This document shows positions 1-7,850 of a DNA stretch of 12,109 nt, in pieces. Position numbers and translations under genes: made by a program. The DNA lies in contig JADJPQ010000010.1 of assembly GCA_016713175.1 (NCBI GenBank), forward strand, positions 1-12,109, given 5' to 3'. The stretch is from Planctomycetota bacterium. Its GTDB lineage: Bacteria; Planctomycetota; UBA1135; UBA2386. Below the pieces are notes generated by a model that did no database searches, was not told the origin of the DNA, and saw nothing but the letters and a program-made list of their open reading frames with translations. Position 1 is the first letter of the stretch, and each line of letters starts with the position of its first letter.

Positions 1-3000
1 GCAATCGGCGCGGCGGCGTACTGGGCAAACACCGACGCCAGCGCCGGGACTTCGCGGGCGACTTACCGGTCGCGCAAGTGGAACTGCCATTCGGGCGAGT
101 CGCCGCCACACCTGTGCGAACGTCGCTGCGACGCGCGGTATCGCCGTCGCCGCCAGTTCGCGCAGCATCACGCCAACACGTCGTCGACCGGTTGCAGAGG
201 TGTCGTGCGCCGCCGAAATTCAGACCGTGACGTTGCAGCGTCGTGGTCACCAGCCGCCAAGCCGCCGGTTCGTCCAGCCGTTGCAGGTCGACGTGCTCGA
301 GGATCGCGTGCAGGCACTGTCCAGCGCAGGCACCGCGGGCGAACGCGGGCTATGCCGGTGGCCGGCGCGGTAGCCGTGGTGGTCGGCGCGGCGGCGACCT
401 CGTCGCGATCGCGCAGCCCGTCGTCGGTCGGCGATTCGGCCGCAGCGCCGTGAAACTCTGCACGTGCACCGCTTCGCCGGTTCGGGCAAGGCGCGAAAGC
501 GCCAGGCGAGCCGGTGCGGCAGGCAGGCACAAGCCTGGGGTTCCGCGATCGTCGGCGCTATCGATCTGCATCAGGTCGTCAGCGGCGGCCTTGAACCTGG
601 CCAGGTCCGCCGCGCCATTGCCCGATCTGGCTGTTGCAGGACTCCCGGCCACGTCGCCGAAGCCATCGGTCGTCGGTCAGATCGGTCGGTCCCATCAGCA
701 GCCACGCCAGCGCCGAAGCGCGGGGCGTTGCAGGCTGATGTCCGAGGGGCCCCAATGCACGTAGCGGCGGCGGCGCGCCCGCGTCAGCGCCACGTAGCAC
801 AGGCGCAGGTCCTCCGGCCAGCCGTTCGGTCTCGGCGCGAAGCCGCAGCCGGATCGTTCCTGTCGACATCGAAGGCCAGGGCATGCGTCGGCGCGATGCC
901 GTCAGGGTCGGCCTCAGGGCGCGGTTCAGCAGCGACGACGCCGGCGGTCGGCGCGGCGCGCGAGTCCCAGAGATAGGGACAGAACACGACGCTTTGTGCC
1001 AGGGCCCTTGCTGCCGTGCACGGTCAGGATTACGCTTCCAGCATCGGTCTCGAGCGCAGTTCGCGTTCGCGGAAGTCGATCTCCGGCGGTGCGCCGTTCG
1101 CGCTACCGGCCGCCGAGTCACCAGCGCGTCCGGTGCGAGCCGGTGCGTGGTGTTCGGCGTGGTGCAGCAGTTCAACGATCTGCAACCAGTTGGTCAGCCG
1201 GTGGCCATCGGCGCGCTGCAGCATCCGCGAACGCACCGCGCGGGTCGGCGAGCAGTTATCCCGAACAGCACGACGAAACCGTGGCGGTGCCAGAGCCGGC
1301 GCCAGTCCTCGAACTGGCGGATCAGGCTCTCCAGCGGCGTGTCGTCGTGCAGCCGGGCGAGCCCCCCGGCGTCGAGGCCATACAGGCGGGTCGCCGCGGC
1401 GCTCCCAGTCGGCCGGCCTGGCGGCAGTGCGGCACCGCGCGATGCAGGGAACGTCTCGATCTCCTCGATACCGATCTCTTCGGCTTCGAAGATGTCGCCG
1501 GCCTTGCCGATCGCCGACGGCACGCCGGCGCGGCGCGAAACGGCTTGCACGACCAACGCCTGCGCGTTGGTGCCGAGTCAGCACGGCGGTGTCGCTGGCG
1601 GCCAGGGGCCCGATCATCGATCTGCACCCGTAACGCGGAGCAGTCGGGTGACCTCGGTGGCAACATCGGCGGCGATCGCGGCTTCGGCTATCGATCCGCG
1701 GCAGTTACCTGCTCTTGCCCACCGCGGGCACGAAGCGCGCCAACGCAGCGCGCCGCCGCAGCACCCCACCTCGCGTTCGCCCGCGGCGCACGCTGCGGCC
1801 ACCTGGTCATCGCGATGCCGGTGTGCACGAACGGCCGCGGCCGCGCGAACCAGCCGATCGACAGCGGCGACGAGTCGCGCCCGTTCGAACGCCGGTTGGT
1901 GATCAAGCTCCATCGATACACCGCGTCGTTGCGGGCCGCCAGATACGACTCGATGTCGGCGCCGCGGAACGCGCCCCGATCGACTGCCCAGGGTCGCCGA
2001 TCAAGAACAGCGGGACGTCGCCGGAAGCAGGTGGCGAAGATCCGGTACGCGGACGGGATCGGTGTCCTGGAACTCGTCGATCAGCGCGATCCGCCACTTC
2101 TGCTTATGCCGCGTCGATCAGGTGTTTCCTGCGGTGCGGATCGCGCAGTGCTGCTTCGGTCCGTTCGAGCAGATCCTGGAACGTCAGCACGGCGCGGGTG
2201 CTTTGTGGCCGCGCAGCCGGCGGGCCATCGTCGTCAGCAGTTGGTGGCGGAAGGCGACGACGAAGCGGTCGTGGCGCACGGACGCCGTCACAGGCGGCAA
2301 AGAACGGGTGGTCCAGCAACGTGACTTGTCGCTCAGGACCTGCTTGCGCAGCCCGGGGATCGCCTGACACTGGGCCAATGCGGTCGCCGGCTGGTGTTGC
2401 AGCCGCTGTCGCAGTTCCTTGCCCATTGCCGTCGGATCGAGGCCGAGCGGGTGTTTTGGTTGCTCGTCCTTCTTCAGGCGCAGGGTCCCCAGGATCTGCA
2501 GCGCGCGCTCATCGAGCGCATCGCGGCAGTCGGCCAATCGTTGGCCGATCTCGGCCACCGCGGCCTCCGGATCGCCGCCGTCGTCCACCAGCCGCACCCG
2601 CGGGTACCGCTGCCAGGTCCGGAAGTCGCGCACCAGCGCGGTCGGCGTCACCTCGGCGACCGCGACTGCGGCGCCGCGCATCGGCTCGTCGACGAAGCCA
2701 TGCTGCCGCAGCGCATCCTCGGCGGCCGCATGCAGCAGCGGCACTTCGTCCTCGACGAATTCCACGTGGAACGGCGTGTGACTCTCGAACGCCGCTTCCT
2801 CGAGCAGTCGTTTGCAGAACCGTGGATCGTCGATATCGTCAACCGGTCGAACTCGGCGAGCGCCTGCGCGCAACGTCGCGCGCCAGCTTCACCGTGCCGA
2901 CGCAGGCCGCGATAGAACGGATCGGGATCGTCGCCGGTGCGACACGCCGCCTCGGCGCGCTGCAGCCCGGTGCGCAGCCGGGTTTTCAGTTCTTCGGTCG

Positions 3001-3175
3001 CCGCGATCGTGAACGTGACCACCAGCACCTGGGTCAGATCGTCGACGCTCTTCTCCAGCAGCAGCCTGAGCACGATGCCGCACAGCGTCCAGGTCTTGCC
3101 GGTGCCAGCGCTGGCCTCGAGCAGCACGGTGCCGTCGGTCAGCGGCGCGTTGGCCAGATCGAACGCCTCGGTCAT
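1..3175 (-). CDS. recB: RecB, exodeoxyribonuclease V beta subunit (5' part; C-terminus beyond left edge; frameshifted)
   Basis: RecB is the 3'-5' helicase and nuclease subunit of RecBCD, which processes double-strand breaks for recombination. From the ATG at 3175, the Walker A loop EASAGTGKTW comes at residues 20-29, then VLVVTFTIAATEEL and TISTIHG followed by FCKRLLEEA. Next come LTFQDLLERTEAAL near 2180, Walker B ALIDEFQDTDP at 2087..2055, LFLIGDPGQSIGA near 2010..1972, SLITNRRS near 1880, LTVHGSKG near 1020 and DLRLCYVALTRAR at 811..773. CLHAILEHVDL near 300 and WQFHLRDR near 80 lead into the nuclease domain, whose catalytic part lies off the window. The span equals about 1058 codons, against 1180 in E. 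coli RecB. At least eight frame changes are visible (for example near 2818, 2330, 2185, 2050, 1970, 1003 and 820). Each joins to conserved RecB sequence, so I infer sequence error and not gene decay. recC and recD are not in view. The ATG start is 50 bases after the upstream stop, with no clear Shine-Dalgarno. Confidence 0.93.
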
Positions 3176-3225
3176 CGCCGCATCGTCGGCGCCAGGGTCA
3201 CCGCGTGCCAGCGGTCAGCGCGCGA

Positions 3226-4056
3226 TCACGACGCCGGCGTCTCCGGCTGTTCGGGCGGCTGGCCCTCGACCGGCTCGCCGGCAGGCTCGTCGTGGCGATC
3301 GAAGGCGCCGTGGCCCAGCCGGTCCTGCTGCTCGTTCTTGCGCACCACGGACTGCAGGATCGCGTCGCATTCCCAGAACATCACCTGCGTCGCCGCCGCG
3401 TGGCCGATTCGCCGTCGTCGTGCGAACTCCACAACATCCGCTGCTTCATCCGGTTGACATACTGGCCCCATTCATTGCCGCACCTCGGCCATCCACATCA
3501 GGTCCTGGAAACCGCGCGCCAAGGGTCCCGGATACGGCGTGTGGTTCATGCGCCGGAACGGGATGACGCCGAGTCGCCCGAGCGGGATCCGGAACATGCC
3601 GCGCAGCGGGTCGGTCAGCACGGAGTCGGCGACCAGCAGGCGCATGCCGCGCCAGCCGGCGCGCAAGACCGCCATCGCTTCGAATGCCGCGCCGTTCCAG
3701 CGGCTCTCCTGGATGCCCGCCAGTTCGTCGCTCGGTACCTGCGCTCGGGGCGCCCGGCCGTCGCGGCCGTCGACGATGACGCCGCGCAGCCACATCCGGG
3801 GTTCGTCCGGTGTGCGCGGTTCCAGCCACGCGCGGCGGAAGACCGCGACCGAGCGCCAGCGCCGCTTCGGCACCGGACAGACGATCGTGCAGCCTTCACC
3901 GTCGAGGTCGCCGACGAGGCTTTGGGCGACGTCGAGGTTGCGTGCGGTGTCGAGGACGAGATCGTGCAGATCGGCGAACGCTTCATCGGCGGCCGCGGGG
4001 CCGCCGGTGCGCCCAGTTCGTGCGCCAAGGAGTTCGATACGGAGCAGTGCAGGCAT
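3226..4056 (-). CDS. Unrecognised protein, about 276 aa, directly upstream of recB
   Basis: I do not recognise this family. The frame from ATG at 4056 (MPALLRIELLGART) has strong third-position G/C and looks like a mixed alpha/beta soluble protein, with no signal peptide or membrane segment. Features include an early acidic helix (residues about 20-55, with DEAFADLHDLVLDTARNLD), then TIVCPVPKRRWRSVAVFRR and MRLLVADSVLTDPLRGMFRIPLG. A Trp/Met-rich stretch follows (FQDLMWMAEVRQ, EWGQYVNRMKQRMLWSSH), then VMFWECDAILQSVVRKNEQQD and an acidic Pro/Glu-rich tail ending at 3226. The TGA at 3474..3472 is probably artificial: dropping one T there continues as RQEWGQYVNRM, and a second indel near 3415 returns to the original frame. 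If that TGA is real, the gene ends at 3472 with 194 aa. It lies 50 bases before recB and about 95 bases after the peptidase stop, so co-transcription is plausible. The start could also be the in-frame ATG eight codons upstream (4080). Confidence 0.6.
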
Positions 4057-4151
4057 GGTCGAGAGAGGCCCGGGCAGCATCGCATGGCGCCGGCCGTGGT
4101 CAAGGGTTCGGCCGAGTCGCATCGGCGGTTCTCGCGCCGACGGATCCACGT

Positions 4152-5736
4152 CTATGGCTGCCGCAGCACGCAACACCGGATACGTATCGGTCGTCCGCGC
4201 CTCCAGGTAGTTCCAGGTCGACAACGAATCCTCGCTCTGCGGCTCCAGCAGCTGCGCCGCCACTCGCGCCCGCGGCTGCCGCCCGGGATCCAGGTCGTGC
4301 CGGCCGGCAGTTCGATCGTCGCCTCGGGTTGCCAGGTCCCCGACAGCTGCAGTTCCTGATGGCCCTGGTAGGGCCGCCCGGGCTTGCGCTTGTTGGTCAC
4401 GGCGAACTGCTGCACGACGACGCGTCGCGGTTCTGCCAGTTTTTCGAAGACAATACCCTGCAACTGCAAGGCATCGAGCACCGCGGCCTCGGCATCGGCC
4501 AGCGCCCAACCGAACGGCAGCGCGATCTGCTGCCGCGCGCGGAAACGGCGGACCACCGGCATCGTCTCGGTGGTGAAACCGGACTTCATCGCCAGTCGCG
4601 TGCCGACACCGTCCGGCAGGTCGATCCGGTCGACCTCGCCGACCAGCACCGGCAGGAACTCGGGGTCGCCGAACGCCGAATCGAAGCCGAAGTACTGCGG
4701 CGCGTCCGGCCGCACCAGTCGCCGGTCGGCGCGTTCGCAGGTGGCGCGCAGCTTGTCGCGATCGGCCGCCGCCTTGCCGAGCACCGTCAGCACGAACGCG
4801 CGAGTCGCGGCGATCCGGGTCTGGAAGTCGGCATAGCTGTAGGCCTCGCTGAGCACGGCGATCCGGTTGCGCAGACCGAACCAATTGATGCCGTAGCGGG
4901 CCCGCCAGTCGTAGGTCCACCAGCCGCGTTGCCCCTTGCTCTCCCGCCCGCCGTTGCCTTCCCAATCGCGGGTCTCGAAGTTTGCCGTAGTCGAACACGC
5001 GGTAGCCGTGGGCTTGCTGCATCGTCGTGGTCACGCCATCGAGCAGCTTGCGCGCGTAGCTGGCGATCTCCCGGATCGAGTGACGTCGCCAGGCTGGGCG
5101 CGAACGTCAGGTGGTAGCCGTGCGTGCTGCCGTCGGTCGTGTGCAGGTCCATGAACACGTGCGGATCGACGGTGTCGATCAGCCGCAGCAGCGCGCGCGT
5201 CTCCGGTGCATCGGCCTTGACGAAGTCGCGGTTGAGGTCGAGGCCCTGGCCGTTCGGGCGCTTGCCGACGGTGTCCGGGCCGTTCTGTTCGGGGCGGTTC
5301 TTGCGATCGACGGCTTCGTTGCCGTCGGGGTTGTAGATCGGCAGAAACCACAGCTCGGCGCCGCGCAGCAGGTCTTCACGTGCTGCCCGAGCGCGAACTC
5401 GCGGAGCAGCATCTGCACCGCCTCCTTGCCTTCGCATTCTCCGGCGTGGATGTTGGCGATCACGACGGCGCGCAGGCGCTGCGGATCCGCCGCCGGCAGC
5501 ACCGCCTTGGCGAGCAGCAACGGCCGCCCTTCGTGGCTCTTGCCGAGCACCGAGACCTCGACGCGGTTGCCGTGCGGCAGCTTCATCAGCGTATCGAGGA
5601 ACTTCTGCACGTCGGCGAGCCGCGACGTCTGCGCGTGGCCGGTCGCTTCTGGAACCGTCTGCGGCGCGAGTGGCGCCGCCGCACTCTGGGCGTGGAGCAG
5701 GGTCGTGAGCAGGAACGGGGACAGGGCGGCGCGCAT
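4152..5736 (-). CDS. Secreted M14-family zinc carboxypeptidase (frameshifted)
   Basis: This is a zinc metallopeptidase of the carboxypeptidase A fold (M14), cleaving C-terminal residues outside the cytoplasm. The N-terminus from ATG 5736 is a signal peptide (about residues 1-20, SPFLLTTLLHAQSAAA). HAGECEGKE at residues 97-105 provides the HxxE zinc pair. NPDGNEAVDRKNR and LDLNRDFVKAD (substrate-binding Asn-Arg) follow, then DLHTTDGSTHGYH, whose first His (5143..5141) is the third zinc ligand. LSEAYSYADF near 4850 carries the likely catalytic Glu. The C-terminal extension has a beta-rich segment with the typical LLEPQSEDSLSTWNYL and TYPVLR near the end. Frame breaks are seen near 5383, 5083, 4982 and 4275, and all rejoin family sequence. 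The stop I use, TAG at 4154..4152, needs one more small indel near 4170. Without it the frame runs on into the next gene. About 528 aa. It begins 55 bases after the nhaA stop. Confidence 0.88.
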
Positions 5737-5791
5737 GGCCCAGTACCTACGCGCGAATGCTCGCCGGCGCCAGTCGCTCGGACCCTCCGGG

Positions 5792-7126
5792 TCACGGCCC
5801 GGGTGCCGGCCTGGCTCCGCGCAGCAGCAGGAACCCGACCGCGCCGGCGACCGCCGACGCGGCGACGATCGCGATCTTGGCGGCGTCGAACGCAGCCGGA
5901 GCGTTCGCGAACGCCAGGCTGTCGATGAACAGCGACATGGTGAAGCCGATGCCGGCCAGCCAGGCGGCGCCGTGCAGGTGCCGCCAGGTGACCCCGGCCG
6001 GCAGTGCGCAACCGAGAAGCCTCACCGCCAGCAGACTCGCCAGCAGCACGCCCGCCGGCTTGCCGACGAGCAGGCCAAGGAACACCGCGCGCGCTGCCGG
6101 ATGGTCGATGGCGTCGCCGAGGCCGCTGCGCAGGTCGATGCCGGCGTTGGCCAGCGCGAACACCGGGACGATGCCGTGGGCGACCAGCGGCGCCAGGCCG
6201 TGCGCCATGCGTTGCAGCGGTGCCTGTACCGCTTCGGCGTGACGCTGCAGTTCGTGCACCACGACGAGCTGCTCGGCGTTGGTGCGCGGCGTCGGGTCGG
6301 CGACGCGGTCGAACTCGTCGAGCAGCGCGCGGCCACGGCGCGAGAACTCGCGTTCGTCCAGGCCGCGGCGGGCGGGCACCGTCAGTGCCAGCGCCACGCC
6401 GGCGATGGTCGCGTGCACGCCGGACTGCAGGAAGGTCAGCCAGATCAGCACGCCGCAGATCACGTACGGCCACGTGGTGCGCACGCCGGCGCGGTTGGCG
6501 CCGTACGAGGCCGCCAGGATCGCGGCGCCGATCGCCAGGTAGTGCCACGCGATCTCGTCGGTGTAGAAGATCGCGATCACCAGCACGGCGCCGAGGTCGT
6601 CGGCGATCGCGAGCGTCGCCAGGAACACCTTCAGCCCGGCCGGCACGCGGCGCCCGAGCAGGGCCAGCACACCGAGCGCGAACGCGATGTCGGTCGCCGC
6701 CGGAATGGCCCAGCCGCGCAGCGTCGTCGCTTCCGCGCCGCAGGCAGGGACGGTCGTGGCGTAGACGGCCGCAGGCACCGCCATGCCGCCGATCGCCGCG
6801 GCGATCGGCAGCGCCGCGTGGCGCAGCGACTGCAGATGCCCGTCGCGGGCCTCGTGCTTGAGCTCGAGGCCGACGAAGAAGAAGAACACCACCATCAGGC
6901 CGTCGTTGATCCAGTGCGCGACCGACTTCGTCAGCCGGGCGTCGTCGAAGCCGAGCGTGAAGTCCTGATGCCACAGGTGCAGCCAGCCATCCGGCCAGAG
7001 GTTGGCGGCGGCGATGGCGGCGATCGTCGCGGCGACCAGCAGCAGGCTCGGGAACACGTCCGAGCGCACCAATTGGGCGAGCGGCGAGATGCGACCGCTG
7101 CGTTCCTCGGGGCGAAGGTCCGTCAT
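5792..7126 (-). CDS. nhaA: Na+/H+ antiporter NhaA
   Basis: NhaA is an inner-membrane antiporter that exports Na+ (or Li+) in exchange for protons, for pH and salt homeostasis. The 444-aa frame is unbroken and polytopic. The N-terminal region has FPSLLLVAATIAAIAAANLW (about 25-44), then KSVAHWINDGLMVVFFFFVGLELKHE (67-92), typical of TM2 and its flank. ATDIAFALGVLALLG (144-158) and LAIADDLGAVLVIAIFYT follow, with the paired Asp176-Asp177 that bind the transported ion. A long cytoplasmic linker (about 255-330) and FALANAGI, GKPAGVLLAS and GIGFTMSLFIDSLAF are all NhaA signatures. E. coli NhaA is 388 aa, and the extra length is mostly N-terminus and linker. ATG 7126 was chosen over upstream options because GAGGGG lies about 8 bases before it and homology begins soon after. 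The start overlaps the stop of a small upstream ORF (ATGA). Unlike most neighbours it has no frameshift. Confidence 0.95.
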   Translation of the reverse strand: MTDLRPEERSGRISPLAQLVRSDVFPSLLLVAATIAAIAAANLWPDGWLHLWHQDFTLGFDDARLTKSVAHWINDGLMVVFFFFVGLELKHEARDGHLQSLRHAALPIAAAIGGMAVPAAVYATTVPACGAEATTLRGWAIPAATDIAFALGVLALLGRRVPAGLKVFLATLAIADDLGAVLVIAIFYTDEIAWHYLAIGAAILAASYGANRAGVRTTWPYVICGVLIWLTFLQSGVHATIAGVALALTVPARRGLDEREFSRRGRALLDEFDRVADPTPRTNAEQLVVVHELQRHAEAVQAPLQRMAHGLAPLVAHGIVPVFALANAGIDLRSGLGDAIDHPAARAVFLGLLVGKPAGVLLASLLAVRLLGCALPAGVTWRHLHGAAWLAGIGFTMSLFIDSLAFANAPAAFDAAKIAIVAASAVAGAVGFLLLRGARPAPGP

Positions 7127-7338
7127 CGGCGATGCCCCTCGGGCGGCGGCAGCGACAACTCGATCCGCGCCGAGAACACCCGCAGCGGATCGCCGGACCG
7201 GACCGTGGTGTCGGCGACCACCGCGGTCGAGCGCCGCTCGCGGCCGGCCCACCTGCGTTCGCGCGCCGTGGTCGCGTCGGCGGCGGTGAACGCGACGTCG
7301 ACGAACGTGGCCGTTGCTCCCGACAGTACCGCTTGCAT
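7123..7338 (-). CDS. Small unrecognised ORF (71 aa) overlapping the nhaA start
   Basis: A 71-codon frame runs from ATG 7338 to TGA 7123, where its stop shares ATGA with the nhaA start; that arrangement is typical of translational coupling. About nine in ten codons end in G or C, and the protein has a plausible alternating pattern (SGATATFVDVAFTAAD; STAVVADTTVRSGDP; LRVFSARIELSLP), suggesting a small beta-rich domain. I do not recognise a family. The frame stays open further upstream (reading WHRCDTGPAK just before the Met), into the space opposite the epimerase start, so it may be the tail of a longer or broken gene. Against it: no ribosome site is evident, only 29 bases separate it from the divergent epimerase ATG, and GC-rich DNA makes spurious frames common. 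If it is not a gene, these 240 bases are simply the divergent nhaA/epimerase promoter region. Confidence 0.4.
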   Translation of the reverse strand: MQAVLSGATATFVDVAFTAADATTARERRWAGRERRSTAVVADTTVRSGDPLRVFSARIELSLPPPEGHRR

Positions 7339-7367
7339 CTTCGCCGGGCCGGTGTCACAACGGTGCC

Positions 7368-7785
7368 ATGCCAGCGCCGTCGCTTCTGGGCCTTCACCAC
7401 ATCAGGGTCGCCGTGCCTTCGCTCGCGGAGGCGATCCCGCGCTGGAGCCAGGGCATGGGATTGGTGCTGCAGTCGATCGAAGAAGTGCCGACCGAAGGTC
7501 AAGGTCGCGGTGCTGCTGGCCGGCAGCACGCGCGTCGACTGCTCGAGCCGACGTCGCCGGAGTCGCCGATCGCGAAGTTCCTTGACAAGCGCGGGCCCGG
7601 TGTCCACCACCTCGCGTTCCATGTCGGCGATTGCCAGCAGCAGATCCGCGTGCTGACCGACGCCTCGGCGCCGATGCTCGATCAAGCGCCGCGGCCCGGC
7701 GCGCACGACTGCAAAGTGGCGTTCGTGCATCCGAAGTACCTCGGCGGCGTCCTCGCCGAGCTGGTCGGATCCGCATTCGCACTGA
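7368..7785 (+). CDS. mce: Methylmalonyl-CoA epimerase (frameshifted)
   Basis: This enzyme interconverts the (S)- and (R)-methylmalonyl-CoA epimers, linking propionyl-CoA carboxylase to methylmalonyl-CoA mutase. It belongs to the glyoxalase/VOC metalloenzyme fold. The start MPAPSLLGLHHIRVAV carries the first metal-ligand His. IEEVPTEG, then VKVAVLLAGSTRVD, LLEPTSPESPIAKFLDKRG, PGVHHLAFHV (second ligand His) and HPKYLGGVLAELV (C-terminal ligand Glu) follow in family order. The middle segment (about 7497-7539) is in another frame, bounded by two compensating indels. A single extra G near 7767 hides the end: without it the protein finishes ELVDPHSH with TGA at 7783-7785, giving about 138-139 aa, normal for the family. 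As given, the frame would instead run into the next gene, which I take as artefact. No Shine-Dalgarno is visible before ATG 7368. The carboxyltransferase follows 65 bases later in the same direction. Confidence 0.92.
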
Positions 7786-7823
7786 CCGGCGCGGCGTTTC
7801 TCGCGCGTTGGCCTCGCGGTCGC

Positions 7824-7829
7824 TACAGT
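7824..7829 (+). promoter_or_regulatory. Possible -10 box (TACAGT) before the carboxyltransferase
   Basis: GCTACAGT sits about 21 bases before the ATG at 7851 in the gap after the epimerase. It resembles a bacterial -10 element as seen in high-GC genomes. TTGGCC at 7808-7813 is too close (10 bases) to serve as a normal -35. If used, the leader would be only about 13-15 bases and has no Shine-Dalgarno. This is pattern only. Read-through from the epimerase is equally possible. Confidence 0.25.
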
Positions 7830-7850
7830 CCCGCGCCCCCGAAACCAATC

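Noticed and set aside
1..3175. recB as a decayed pseudogene
   Set aside because: Every frame change rejoins conserved RecB sequence in order. The same kind of indel also hits unrelated genes nearby, so sequence error is the simpler explanation.
1715..3457. Long plus-strand open frame (580 codons) over recB
   Set aside because: It is Arg/Ser/Pro-rich low-complexity translation antisense to the RecB helicase motifs, and has no recognisable family.
3226..5736. A recC-ptr-recB-like cluster, with the peptidase standing in for E. coli protease III
   Set aside because: The peptidase here is M14 with a signal peptide and HxxE, not an M16 protease, and no RecC is seen. The adjacency to recB looks coincidental.
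5781..5793. GACCC-TCC-GGGTC palindrome at the nhaA stop as a terminator
   Set aside because: It is a 5-bp stem with a 3-base loop, no T-tract, and overlaps the stop codon. That is too weak to call in GC-rich DNA.
5111..7585. Very long plus-strand open frame (over 800 codons) opposite the peptidase and nhaA
   Set aside because: It is antisense to two clearly recognisable genes, is extremely Arg/Gln/Asp/Gly-rich, and shows no domain. It is a shadow expected in high-GC codon-biased DNA.
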